A stretch of DNA of 64,000 nucleotides from Siderastrea radians (GCA_964017195.1 OZ024888.1:14036201-14100200), one strand, 5' to 3'. Counted from the stretch's first letter, positions 1 through 8,207 are shown. Numbers and translations are program-made. Notes: a model not told the origin generated them from the sequence alone.

Positions 1-1
1 G

Positions 2-271
2 GCTACTGCCGGCCAAATGCCTCCACCAATGTCAGCACGAGCACCTACTGCCAGCCAAATGCCTCCACCAATGTCAGCACAAGCACCTGCTCCCAGCCAA
101 ATACCTCCGCAAATGTCAGCACAAGCACCTGCTCCCAGCCAAATACCTCCGCAAATGTCAGCACAAGCACCTGCTCCCAGCCAAATACCTCCGCAAATGT
201 CAGCACAAGCACCTATTGTTGAAGAAATTCCTTCACCAAATGCAAAAGATGAACTAATGTTAGAGTTGTAA
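2..271 (+). CDS. C-terminal end of a proline-rich tandem-repeat protein (partial)
   Basis: The frame is already open at the first base and runs to TAA at 269-271, so only the C-terminus is seen. It consists of five 42-bp tandem units (17-226) encoding a 14-residue repeat of the form MPPPMSAQAPAPSQ, followed by an acidic tail. The repeats differ by a few bases, which suggests recent expansion. The gene converges tail to tail with the polymerase gene, with 7 bp between stops, so it very probably belongs to the Polinton. No function can be assigned; Pro/Ala/Gln-rich repeats of this kind are usually flexible linkers or surface stalks. Confidence 0.6.
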   Translation, partial: ATAGQMPPPMSARAPTASQMPPPMSAQAPAPSQIPPQMSAQAPAPSQIPPQMSAQAPAPSQIPPQMSAQAPIVEEIPSPNAKDELMLEL

Positions 272-278
272 TTTGAAC

Positions 279-983
279 TCATTGGATTTTATAATGACCA
301 TAAGCTAAACTTTCTATTCCATTAGTTGATATATATCTTTTGTCATCGAAGCAGCTGAGTGATACTTTGTTTATTTCATAACTACCTAGTTGATGTTTGC
401 TGCTTCGAATAGTTTTCATAGTATGTTGCATTTGTTTATTTTCTAATAAAACATTTTTGTAGTCTTTATGTTTGATGTTGTTCTTTATTATATTTTTCTT
501 AATTCCCTTAGCTGTTTTTCCGCCTTTATTATTGTCTTTGATGTAACTGTACATTTTTGATCGCAAACCAACGAATTCTGTTATTGGAATACCGCAAGCT
601 TCATCTTTAAATTTACCTATTATCTTTTTGTTTCTCTTATCGAAATACGGCGAGCTTTCAGGGTAGTCGCTGTTGTCGAATAGATCTTTGTTATTCCAAA
701 AGTCTTGGTACACATCTTCGGTTTCTATTTCATATGTTAATGAGTCTGTGTCTGTGAATAATAATTTGGCTTTGTTACCATACTTTTCTTTTATGTAGTT
801 ATAATGAAAATCATACATCAATGTCTTGCTCAGATCAAGAATACACATTCCAACATATGCTGGCCTATTCAGGGTTAGCGTTTCCTTTATTTTATGCACT
901 GCAACTAGATTTTCGTTGAATATCTTACTGCTTACATAAGTAGGTTTGGAAGCCATCTTTAATAATTTCTTATCATCAGTCAC
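279..983 (-). CDS. polB: DNA polymerase B, C-terminal part (palm motif C), separated by a frameshift
   Basis: This 234-residue frame holds the catalytic motif C region (FTDTDS at about residue 73) of family B polymerase and the typical Polinton C-terminus ending near AYGHY. It opens at a GTG that overlaps the TGA of the upstream polymerase frame at 980-983. Alignment with the second polymerase in the window (61.7-64 kb) shows that the two frames are one protein there. The two pieces here are offset by -1 at the junction. No slippery heptamer is visible at the junction, so a one-base loss or an assembly error is more likely than programmed frameshifting. On its own this piece would have no polymerase activity. 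Confidence 0.9.
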   Translation of the reverse strand: MTDDKKLLKMASKPTYVSSKIFNENLVAVHKIKETLTLNRPAYVGMCILDLSKTLMYDFHYNYIKEKYGNKAKLLFTDTDSLTYEIETEDVYQDFWNNKDLFDNSDYPESSPYFDKRNKKIIGKFKDEACGIPITEFVGLRSKMYSYIKDNNKGGKTAKGIKKNIIKNNIKHKDYKNVLLENKQMQHTMKTIRSSKHQLGSYEINKVSLSCFDDKRYISTNGIESLAYGHYKIQ

Positions 984-3900
984 AAGTCTACATCAACTCG
1001 TTTTCTTATATTTTCCATAGTTTTACCGAATACTGAGTTATTCATAAGTTTGAAGAAGTCTTTTTCGAATGAATTTTTCGCTTGAGTACGTTTTAGTGTA
1101 TTGAAGTCTATATATTGCTTAAGCCATGGAGACTGGTTGAATTCTAATACTCGATGGACTTTCTTCACTTTCAATCCAAGATCAAGATACAGCTGCAGGT
1201 TTCTGTAGTGTAAAACATATTTTTCTTTGTCGCATAAAGTAGGGATCAGTTTGTGTACCAGTCCTGTCGATATGTTGAATTTTTTCTGTATGTTATTACA
1301 ATACTCAGACAGCATATTTTTATTTACACAAACCCTCTCAGCAGCTAATGGGTAGTCGTTATGAAGGTTATGCAACTCTTTTGGGTATTCTAGGTCAACT
1401 TCTAGTATCAATCCTTTATTGCTTTCTTCATTGTATTTTGCTAAATTGATTTTATTAATCTGCTTTTCTGTCATCCATTTGAAACAACCAGTTGGTAGAT
1501 ATTGACTCATAGCCCAACCGTATAAATTATTAGCATCAAGATACATAATGTATTTTGAGGGTGCATTCTCATCGTATTCTCTCATGTACTTGTTATTCGC
1601 TTTACTATATCGATTGGCAATATAAGATATACCACCACGCATGCCTTTTTCAATGAATTGAAACATGTCTATGTCTGTCATTAGTTCTAGTTTAATATCA
1701 GTCATCTTCAACATAGCATCCCATGATAATCCTGGAGATGTGAAGTAGTGACAGGGGTCAAGTTTGTAATACTGAAGACAGGTCTTGCGGAAGTTTTCAA
1801 ACACGTCGGCTAATAGAAGTATATCAGACTTGAGATATAGATTATGGTAATCACCCATCGTTTCTAATTTGAAAGCAGTCCAAACATTTTGAGCATGGAT
1901 ATAATCCTCGTCTGTTATATGCTCATTATTCAATATGCTGTAAAATTCTTCTTTAGTCGGCAATTCTGTTTTATTGAATTTCTCAAAACTGTCCATGAAA
2001 TCGTACGGATAAATACCTTTTCGCGTCATAAGATTGAATTTTTCTTTTCGGAATCTTTTGTTTGTATACTTTAAAGCTTCTGCTGGTAAGTTGCTGACTA
2101 ATTTATCCAAACTTGAACTCATGAATTGGAAACTGTCAATGAATGTCAGATGGTTACCAAGCATGAATGCCATATATTTTTCCATATTGTTTGGAATTGC
2201 ATTGATATTCATTTGTCTCTCCTCTCCATTCTTATTTTTGTATGAATGTTTCTTAACAATAGCTCCAATCTCTTGCATTATAAAATGACTGTCATATCCT
2301 CTCAGATTGTGGAAGATCACTGGAATTTTAATTTCTTGTGGATTTATTCTGAGTTTGAGATTACATTCTTGGTGAGCTGATCCTCTGTATTTGCCAGTAA
2401 TATGACAATGATCTCTGACTCGTATGTCTTTTTCAGTGTATTTTTTATCACAGATGTGACATGTTGTTGCTTTTTCAAATTTCTCTTCATTCTCTTTTGT
2501 CATTTTTAATGGTTTGTTGAAAAATGTCTTCATAACTTTTTTACAGTATTTCACTTCTTCTAACATATTTTCCATGAATTTGTACACAGCCTTTTCTCCT
2601 CTATATATTTGTATTGGTTTTGTATGCTTATCATCATAACAACAAATGACCTTATACCCAAAACTGCAGTCTGTGTGTCTTTGGTATTCTTCTGTGTATG
2701 ATTTATTACCGTCTTGTTGGCATCCTTGTACCTTTTCAGTTATAGCCTCAAAATCAGCATAGATAACAAATGGTACAGGTTGTTGTTTATGGAAGTTGTT
2801 GAATTTCAGTATGTTATTGTCTTTGTCAGGCATTTTTATTGCTTGCTGACCGTTCACTTGAATACAGTTTTCTTTGTGATTGTTCAATACTCTTTCAGAA
2901 CTGAAACATTGCAGGAAGTGCATACAAAAGTGTTTCCTCTCTTTGTGTTTTGTTTGATTGTACATAAACTTGTTGAAATTCTTTATGAGAACATAATGTT
3001 TGTTTTCATCTTTCGTTACCAGAAGTAGTTCCATATGATCTTCATACTTTTCTTTGGAAATATAGATGGGATATGGCTCTTTGTTTTCGTATCCGAATAC
3101 GTTTATATTGATACTGTTTTGCTTCTCAATTTTGTTGTAATGTTTGACATTAACTGGAAATTCAATGTTTGAATAATCTAACTTTTCAACGTATTGTTTG
3201 TCTGTTTTTTTTATTCTTTGAGAATCCTTATCTTGTGGATTCAAATGTCTGATATGACACCATCTGAAACATTCATTATCCTCATTTTTCATGTTAATTA
3301 GTCCCTTAGCACTGTTTCGCAGTTCAGAAGGCAGTTGGATATATGAGGATCCTTTCATGGGTTTGTATTTGACAATGTTGAGGTAATGGCTATCAACTGA
3401 TTGGACTGTCCAACCAGATCCTTCTGATATCCATTGAGCTATTTTATTCATTATCAGTTGTTTTGTTAATTGTAATGAATCAGTGATTTCCATTTGGTTG
3501 ATTATTGTTTGAGGTGTGCTATTGAAATATGCTGACTTTTCAACCATTTCATCACCTGAATTTTTTTCGAAAGTAACTTTCAATGTTTCAACGTATTTAA
3601 AGCCTTTCATTTCATTCAACAAAGTTATTACACGATGTTCTATAGCCTTTCTAGTGTTTTGCATTTGAGATAATGGGTCTTTATTGTTTTTGATGTTGAT
3701 TTCATAAGACTTAGTGTAACCTTTTAAGGCTTTGTCTGTTTGTTCTATTTTGGTTCTTGGTGTTGGTATTGGTCTCCTTGGTTTGTATGTTCTTGACGCT
3801 GGAACTGGTTTATAATTATCCCTGAATTCTGGAGGTGGAAGAATGATGTTTTCTTCATATTCTTTAGCCATCTGTTTGACACTCTTGCGAGGTGTTGGTA

Positions 3901-4075
3901 CAGGTGGTCTTGGTTTATAAGTCCTTTGTGTTGGAACTGGTTTGGTATCATCTGCTATGATGATTTCAGGCTTCCTTTTCTTTTGATTCAGAAGCAATTT
4001 GATAAGTTTTGATTTGCTAAGTTTCTTCAAACTAGCTTTGTTCATTTCTATATAATTATATTCTTTTATTTTCAT
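980..4075 (-). CDS. polB: Protein-primed-type DNA polymerase B with embedded endonuclease VII-like module (N-terminal 1031 residues)
   Basis: It replicates the element. Visible order: a short Leu/Lys helix (residues 12-30), two Pro-rich repeats of the type KPVPxxRTYKPRxPxPTPR (45-115), an N-terminal domain typical of these elements, a degenerate zinc finger, exonuclease motif I (ADFEA, about 440), a CxxC...DHCHxTGxxRG..H..CN module like recombination endonuclease VII (541-575), Exo II (GYDSHF, about 590), Exo III (YLKSDILLLAD, about 748), motif A (DANNLYGW, about 846) and motif B (NNSVFGKTMEN, about 1010). Motif C lies in the next frame at 279-983, so the gene is broken by a one-base offset at 980-983. 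The ATG at 4075 is chosen because TATAT immediately precedes it, as in the other genes of the element. Confidence 0.95.
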   Translation of the reverse strand: MKIKEYNYIEMNKASLKKLSKSKLIKLLLNQKKRKPEIIIADDTKPVPTQRTYKPRPPVPTPRKSVKQMAKEYEENIILPPPEFRDNYKPVPASRTYKPRRPIPTPRTKIEQTDKALKGYTKSYEINIKNNKDPLSQMQNTRKAIEHRVITLLNEMKGFKYVETLKVTFEKNSGDEMVEKSAYFNSTPQTIINQMEITDSLQLTKQLIMNKIAQWISEGSGWTVQSVDSHYLNIVKYKPMKGSSYIQLPSELRNSAKGLINMKNEDNECFRWCHIRHLNPQDKDSQRIKKTDKQYVEKLDYSNIEFPVNVKHYNKIEKQNSININVFGYENKEPYPIYISKEKYEDHMELLLVTKDENKHYVLIKNFNKFMYNQTKHKERKHFCMHFLQCFSSERVLNNHKENCIQVNGQQAIKMPDKDNNILKFNNFHKQQPVPFVIYADFEAITEKVQGCQQDGNKSYTEEYQRHTDCSFGYKVICCYDDKHTKPIQIYRGEKAVYKFMENMLEEVKYCKKVMKTFFNKPLKMTKENEEKFEKATTCHICDKKYTEKDIRVRDHCHITGKYRGSAHQECNLKLRINPQEIKIPVIFHNLRGYDSHFIMQEIGAIVKKHSYKNKNGEERQMNINAIPNNMEKYMAFMLGNHLTFIDSFQFMSSSLDKLVSNLPAEALKYTNKRFRKEKFNLMTRKGIYPYDFMDSFEKFNKTELPTKEEFYSILNNEHITDEDYIHAQNVWTAFKLETMGDYHNLYLKSDILLLADVFENFRKTCLQYYKLDPCHYFTSPGLSWDAMLKMTDIKLELMTDIDMFQFIEKGMRGGISYIANRYSKANNKYMREYDENAPSKYIMYLDANNLYGWAMSQYLPTGCFKWMTEKQINKINLAKYNEESNKGLILEVDLEYPKELHNLHNDYPLAAERVCVNKNMLSEYCNNIQKKFNISTGLVHKLIPTLCDKEKYVLHYRNLQLYLDLGLKVKKVHRVLEFNQSPWLKQYIDFNTLKRTQAKNSFEKDFFKLMNNSVFGKTMENIRKRVDVDL

Positions 4076-4187
4076 ATATACTATAGTATTGATATTCTTT
4101 TAAATAACTTTCATTGCGCGTTTTAAATGGTCGAGAATTCAAATGATCCAAAACATAGGATCCCTTGAACTATATGAAAAAAGATTA

Positions 4188-4448
4188 TCATGGATTTAGT
4201 ATCCGTTTTATTTCATTCCTTACCTCTTTCATATTGATTTCATGGACATTTTTAATGTGCTTTTTTGTGTTCAAATGACACCATTTACCAGCTAGAGTAT
4301 AATTACGACCAGTATTGCATATATCACAATATCATTCCTTATTTAGCATGTACTTCGATTTTTGTTGTTTTATAGCCTCCTTCTTCTCCTCTTCAGTTGA
4401 ATACTTTTTTGGTCTACCTCGACCTCTCTTTACATTTTGATTTTCCAT
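4188..4448 (-). pseudogene. Small AT-hook plus C2H2 zinc-finger protein with an in-frame stop
   Basis: Read from the ATG at 4448, this 87-codon frame begins with an AT-hook-like RGRGRPKKY, then a charged helix, then an in-frame TGA at codon 39, then a CxxC-x13-H-x5-H zinc finger (CDICN...HLNTKKH) and a basic tail ending at TGA 4188-4190. The start sits in the same TATATATATG context as neighbouring genes, which supports it as a real Polinton gene. The stop removes the zinc finger from the AT-hook half, so the copy is probably dead unless the stop is read through. A role in binding AT-rich DNA or in transcription is inferred only from the two motifs. Confidence 0.65.
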
Positions 4449-4478
4449 ATATATATAATCTATATATTATTTTTCTCT

Positions 4479-5291
4479 TTATAAGTGTTTGTGTATGAAT
4501 TTCAAATGATTGCTTAATGTTTCTGTTGACTTGAATTTTCTGGAACAATGTTTGCATTTGATTCTTACACCCTGGAAATAAAGTATGATTTCTTTAATGA
4601 TTTCATCATAATCGTTGCTGACTAATATTTTGTAATTGTTGTTTTCGTACTCTTGTAGCATCATCTCCTGTTCTTCTGAAAGCTTTCCATAACCAGTTGG
4701 TGTTTTAAATTCGATTGCAAAACCTGAGTACTTCAAATGCATATTTCCAATGAATAGATCACAAGCTCCCTTCTGATAACCCATGTTGTATGATTTTATT
4801 CTCATGTTACCATTAATTTGGTTTTCACCTAATGTTGGGATTAGGATTGCTTTAGGATAATTGTTTCTGATAAAGTTGACTACCTTTTTATGTAAATCAT
4901 ATTCTGTGTTGATATTGAATGTCAGCATTTTGTATGGCCTGTTGTTGAATTCATACTTACCTGTTTTTCTGATTGATGGTAAAACCTCTTTTGTTACCCA
5001 ACGTTTGAATTCTTTCGCTTTATCCATTTTTGATCTCAATATTAGGCTGTACAATCCAGATTCATTTATATAAATCGTGTTTCTGATGTTCCCAGTTAAA
5101 GGTAACGATTCGTTACCCTTGGAGTTGAGCCTCTTAAGTGAACATTTATCTTTTTCATCAACATGATCATTAATCGCTTTTCGTGAATTTGAATATTCCA
5201 AAATGTTAGCAACTGTTTTAGCACGGAACCATATGTCATCATCCTTTTTGATAATATTCAGTTTTTTTCCTTCATAAGTGAACATATCCAT
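4479..5291 (-). CDS. BRO-N + VRR-NUC-like nuclease + C2H2 zinc-finger fusion protein
   Basis: Three modules are visible. Residues 1-110 match the BRO-N pattern of DNA viruses (an opening FTYEGKKLN-type strand, WFRAKTVANILEY, then YINESGLYSLILRSKM and FKRWVTKEVLPSIRKTGKYE). Residues 125-235 look like a PD-(D/E)XK VRR-NUC fold, with KGACDLFI, then AIEFKTPTGYGKLSEEQ. Residues 245-268 form a C2H2 finger (CKHCSRKF...HLKFIHKH). BRO-N domains bind DNA; VRR-NUC proteins are structure-specific nucleases. The likely role is processing of replication or recombination intermediates of the element. The frame is intact and starts at an ATG in the shared AT-rich context. Confidence 0.85.
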   Translation of the reverse strand: MDMFTYEGKKLNIIKKDDDIWFRAKTVANILEYSNSRKAINDHVDEKDKCSLKRLNSKGNESLPLTGNIRNTIYINESGLYSLILRSKMDKAKEFKRWVTKEVLPSIRKTGKYEFNNRPYKMLTFNINTEYDLHKKVVNFIRNNYPKAILIPTLGENQINGNMRIKSYNMGYQKGACDLFIGNMHLKYSGFAIEFKTPTGYGKLSEEQEMMLQEYENNNYKILVSNDYDEIIKEIILYFQGVRIKCKHCSRKFKSTETLSNHLKFIHKHL

Positions 5292-5344
5292 ATGTATTAA
5301 TGCTATATGTTATTATTCCTTTATAACTATTCGCGCGTTTAAAT

Positions 5345-5452
5345 TCAGTCAATAACTTTGTAATTTCGATTAAATTCTTTTTTAATTATTCTATAGACTA
5401 ACGCACTTCTTTCCAAGTACTTCGAAAAAGGCCTAACTCCAGTATTTTCCAT
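5345..5452 (-). CDS. Possible 35-residue small protein
   Basis: A short frame of 36 codons from ATG 5452 to TGA 5345-5347, rich in Arg, Lys and aromatic residues (MENTGVRPFSKYLERSAL at its start). It lies in the gap between the BRO-N gene and the integrase. The only support is position and the start context TTATATATTGATGG, which resembles the start motif of the other genes. No family recognised; it could be chance. Confidence 0.3.
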   Translation of the reverse strand: MENTGVRPFSKYLERSALVYRIIKKEFNRNYKVID

Positions 5453-5573
5453 CAATATATAAGGTTATATAATAGCCAGAAACAATTATTTTTGGCTACC
5501 AAAAGCAAATAAACAGTATATACTGTATCTATTTAGATATAATAATATGTTAGATAATTCTCTTTAAAACACT

Positions 5574-6512
5574 TTATATATCTCTTAAGTCCTTTAACGG
5601 AATCCAACTGTTGAAGTCATCACTATATCCCTTCCATTTGACTAAAGCTTGTTTCTTCTTGTAATCTCTCCTAATAACTTTGTCGATACGGAATACCTCC
5701 TGTTTAGCTTTTAATAATTCAGGTTCATAAAAACTCCCTTGAATATCTTCACCTCTGAGATCCTTTAGTTTGTATGTGATTGGGTTTGTATGTTGTATTT
5801 CATCAACTGTAAAAATTTCCTCAGACCAATTCGGTGTATAGCCCTTATCAAACACATTCCGTTTATACTTACTTATTCTAACCTTATCACCTATTTTGAA
5901 TTTCGGTTTAGATGATACTTGCTCCAAATTACCATACAGATTAAAGTAAACAGTCCCTTCATTCTTCTTTTTACTGGCTTCTATGGGTGTCATTTTGATA
6001 GAGCTATGTTTAGTGTTGTTATACTGTTTCACTAATTTGGGTAGCATGTCTAAATAATGTGTATTACCTTGAATAGTAAACTGCTTCCACATCTTGGTTT
6101 TAATTGTTCGATTCCATCGTTCGCATACGCTACTTTTCTCTTCATTTTCGGTTGAGTATAGTGTTATTTTATTCTTATCAAGTAGTTCCTTAACATGTTT
6201 GTTGTAATACTCTTTGCCTTTATCAGTCCACAGATATTGTGGTTTTCTGCCTTCTTTAAGGATTGTTTTAAAAGCATTCATAACGGTTTCACCCTTTTTA
6301 TCTTTTAATGGAACGATCCAACCGTATTTAGAGAATACATCTAAAACCATAAGAAGATATCTGTAGCCAGCGTTCCATCGACTAAACTGTTGCATCTCAA
6401 CAAGATCAGAGCACCATATTTCGTCAATATGATTTACAATAACACGCCGCCGAGTAAAGTTACGTTTTATAGGTTTATGAAGCTCATCAGCTAATTTTTC
6501 TTGCCAGCTCAT
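5574..6512 (-). CDS. int: Retroviral-type integrase with C-terminal chromodomain
   Basis: The 312-residue protein inserts the element into host DNA. The rve catalytic core carries the DDE triad: D36 in WCSDL, D97 in WTDKGKEYYN and E131 in SSVCERWNR. The region DKVIRRDYKKKQALVKWKGYSD near residue 280 to the C-terminus is a chromodomain-like module, which may steer integration to modified histones. The N-terminal HHCC zinc domain of retroviral integrases is missing or lies outside this frame; only about 30 residues precede the first Asp. The ATG overlaps the stop of the PLA2-like gene (ATGA), so it may be translated with that gene. The frame is intact. Confidence 0.95.
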   Translation of the reverse strand: MSWQEKLADELHKPIKRNFTRRRVIVNHIDEIWCSDLVEMQQFSRWNAGYRYLLMVLDVFSKYGWIVPLKDKKGETVMNAFKTILKEGRKPQYLWTDKGKEYYNKHVKELLDKNKITLYSTENEEKSSVCERWNRTIKTKMWKQFTIQGNTHYLDMLPKLVKQYNNTKHSSIKMTPIEASKKKNEGTVYFNLYGNLEQVSSKPKFKIGDKVRISKYKRNVFDKGYTPNWSEEIFTVDEIQHTNPITYKLKDLRGEDIQGSFYEPELLKAKQEVFRIDKVIRRDYKKKQALVKWKGYSDDFNSWIPLKDLRDI

Positions 6513-6820
6513 TTCTTTACTCGACGGCCTTTCCCGTTTTTTGTCTTCCTTTGTTTTACACCAAGACCTAGTTTCTGCTTTGTGTTAATCAAGAACCGAG
6601 CGGTTTGTCCCCATTTTGGCATCTGTCCATAAGGTATTCCATCCAATGACTTGACCATTTGTTTGTCACATTCACCTTTGTTTTTCCCCATATCATAACA
6701 AATATCATGATGAGCTGCTATTTCATCCACTTTATTGTAAGGTTGTACGTGCCACTTGGTGACCTCTCCAGTGTTCCTATCATACTCTAACTGTTTATCG
6801 AGAGGATTGTATGGTCCCAT
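6509..6820 (-). CDS. Phospholipase A2-like domain (parvovirus VP1-type)
   Basis: The 103-residue frame begins GPYNPLDKQL and carries the catalytic His-Asp motif EIAAHHDICYD at residues 34-43, the signature of the viral PLA2 domains used to breach endosomal membranes during entry. The C-terminus is strongly basic. The ATG directly follows an amber TAG, and the reading frame continues unbroken in the upstream direction through that TAG into 6821-7126. Related elements, as far as is known, carry this as one larger protein, so the TAG looks like a break rather than a natural gene boundary. Its stop overlaps the integrase start. Confidence 0.85.
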   Translation of the reverse strand: MGPYNPLDKQLEYDRNTGEVTKWHVQPYNKVDEIAAHHDICYDMGKNKGECDKQMVKSLDGIPYGQMPKWGQTARFLINTKQKLGLGVKQRKTKNGKGRRVKK

Positions 6821-7126
6821 CTATTTATACTTTCCAGGAGTCCATCCAGCTTTTGGTTTCGGTATTTTCCCAATTAGTTTATGTATATCAACACCAGCAC
6901 CATCCAAATCCTTTCTGTCGGTTTTATACTTTCTATTTGGTCTGATTTTGGTTGATAATTGATCAAGAGCTTGACTTCCGACATTTTGAATCATTGGATT
7001 CAACTTATCCAGAGCATAATCGATAGCCTTTTTCTGCAGTTTTGGGTTTCTCAAGGCTTCTGATCCATAATATCTTCCCATTTCAACAGCCTTTTTTCCC
7101 AGCCAAGGAATACCGTGGTGAATCAA
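6821..7126 (-). CDS. N-terminal segment of the PLA2-like protein, separated by an amber stop
   Basis: A 101-residue stretch, from a TTG, in the same frame as the PLA2-like domain and separated from it only by TAG at 6821-6823. It contains a helical region (LGKKAVEMGRYYGSEAL), then GAGVDIHKLIGKIPKP and ends WTPGKYK, the segment that normally precedes the PLA2-like domain in this family. There is no ATG; the frame is open upstream to about 7213, where it overlaps the zinc-ribbon frame in another phase. The arrangement suggests one gene from 7341 to 6509, broken by a frameshift near 7160-7210 and by this amber codon. Confidence 0.7.
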   Translation of the reverse strand: MIHHGIPWLGKKAVEMGRYYGSEALRNPKLQKKAIDYALDKLNPMIQNVGSQALDQLSTKIRPNRKYKTDRKDLDGAGVDIHKLIGKIPKPKAGWTPGKYK

Positions 7127-7155
7127 TAAATCAGTACCAGTTGATGCTACTGTAT

Positions 7156-7341
7156 CTAGTACGCCCGCCCCTTTCGACGGGCTAACCCGTTTCCCGCCTG
7201 TTTGACGAATTTCGTCTTAGTGATTCCACATTCTGCACAAGTACATTTAAGCATAAGCCTCCCATTTTTAGCCTTTTCATATCGTTCACTCCCAGGCACA
7301 CATTCTGTGACCATCTTTTGTTTCACGCAATATGATCTCAT
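7156..7341 (-). CDS. Zinc-ribbon protein (DUF5679-like), probable N-terminus of the PLA2-like gene
   Basis: 61 residues starting MRSYCVKQKMVTECVPGSER and containing NGRLMLKCTCAECG, like the small zinc-ribbon domain DUF5679 of viral proteins. The first cysteine knuckle is unusual: the second Cys of the expected CxxC is Gln, as it also is in the neighbouring paralogue. The start lies in CATATATATATG, the shared start motif. After the ribbon the frame stops at 7156-7158, while the frame of the PLA2-like segment is open just to one side, which suggests a one-base frameshift. Confidence 0.7.
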   Translation of the reverse strand: MRSYCVKQKMVTECVPGSERYEKAKNGRLMLKCTCAECGITKTKFVKQAGNGLARRKGRAY

Positions 7342-7362
7342 ATATATATGAGTTAGATTAGA

Positions 7363-7764
7363 TTAAGGTTCAATATATACGTTCTCATATTTACCAGTTT
7401 TTGGATTTTTCACCAAACGCATGACAGTACCCTTCTTTGGTTTAGTCCAGAATTTCTTGCTTGTTATACCTGTTGGTTCTGTGAAAGCACCTTTTAAGAT
7501 ATCACCAGACCAATATCGGTCAAATACATGGTTGGTTGATGGAATTACTTTGCGAGTTATTTGTTCGGCTATTTTGGCTGCCTCAAAAGCTTTACCTAAT
7601 GGATTTTCACCTCCTTTTTGACTTTTGACGAATTTAGTCTTAGTAATACCACATTCACCACAAATACATTTAAGCATAAGCCTCCCATTTTTGGCTCTCA
7701 CATATCGTTCACTCCCAGGTACACATTCTGTGACCCTTTTTTGTTTCACGCAATAAGATTTCAT
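7363..7764 (-). CDS. Second zinc-ribbon (DUF5679-like) protein with unrelated C-terminus
   Basis: The first 45 residues are nearly identical to the protein at 7156-7341 (MKSYCVKQKRVTECVPGSER), so the two genes arose by tandem duplication or by exchange of the 5' end. Residues 50-133 are unrelated: a helix (GKAFEAAKIAEQITRKVIP) followed by a basic segment ending KYENVYIEP. It shares the substitution of one zinc ligand by Gln. The start context is GTTATATATG. The frame is intact. Its role is unknown; position between PLA2 and protease genes suggests a virion or assembly function. Confidence 0.7.
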   Translation of the reverse strand: MKSYCVKQKRVTECVPGSERYVRAKNGRLMLKCICGECGITKTKFVKSQKGGENPLGKAFEAAKIAEQITRKVIPSTNHVFDRYWSGDILKGAFTEPTGITSKKFWTKPKKGTVMRLVKNPKTGKYENVYIEP

Positions 7765-7775
7765 ATATAACTTGA

Positions 7776-8207
7776 TTACATATTTTTGAAATACCGTTCT
7801 AGAAACCTCTCATTATTCGTCGTATCATATATGTCGAAAACTTCCAACAGATCAAAATATGATTTACCCTTATTCATCTCATTCAAAAAGTACAAACAGA
7901 AGTAACCGCATGTTGTCGTCAGTAAATTTTGTATTTGATTGTTCTGATGAAGCAATGTTAAATTCTTTTTTCTCGCATGATTGACCATTTCTTGGAAGGG
8001 AGGCAAACCAAAGCTATCAAAGTAATTGACGACGTTATCTTTCACATACGTTGATACCCAATGGCTACCGCTCATATATGATGGTTCAAGATTGTAAATG
8101 AATAGCGCTTGTATATGATCGTGAGGAATATTTTCATCTCTTGACATTACATCATTAATTGGGATATTCAGATATTTACACCATTTTATTAAATCATAAT
8201 TTGACAA
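7776..8207 (-). CDS. Adenain-like cysteine protease (maturation protease)
   Basis: It probably cleaves capsid precursors during particle maturation, as adenain does. Catalytic residues are visible in the correct order: H49 (GSHWVSTY), D64 (YFDSFG), Q93 (QIQN, seven residues before the Cys) and C100 (TTCGYFCLYF). Length of 143 residues from the given TTG is close to the family norm. There is no suitable ATG: the frame is open upstream past 8260, through conserved-looking sequence (IPLSNYDLIKW), into the end of the pX-like gene in another phase, and no TATA-ATG motif precedes it. The start codon is therefore lost, non-AUG, or supplied by a frameshift. Confidence 0.88.
   Translation of the reverse strand: MSNYDLIKWCKYLNIPINDVMSRDENIPHDHIQALFIYNLEPSYMSGSHWVSTYVKDNVVNYFDSFGLPPFQEMVNHARKKNLTLLHQNNQIQNLLTTTCGYFCLYFLNEMNKGKSYFDLLEVFDIYDTTNNERFLERYFKNM

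Noticed and set aside
1889..3028. Plus-strand frames opposite the polymerase
   Set aside because: Shadow frames of the polymerase gene with hydrophobic, low-information translations.
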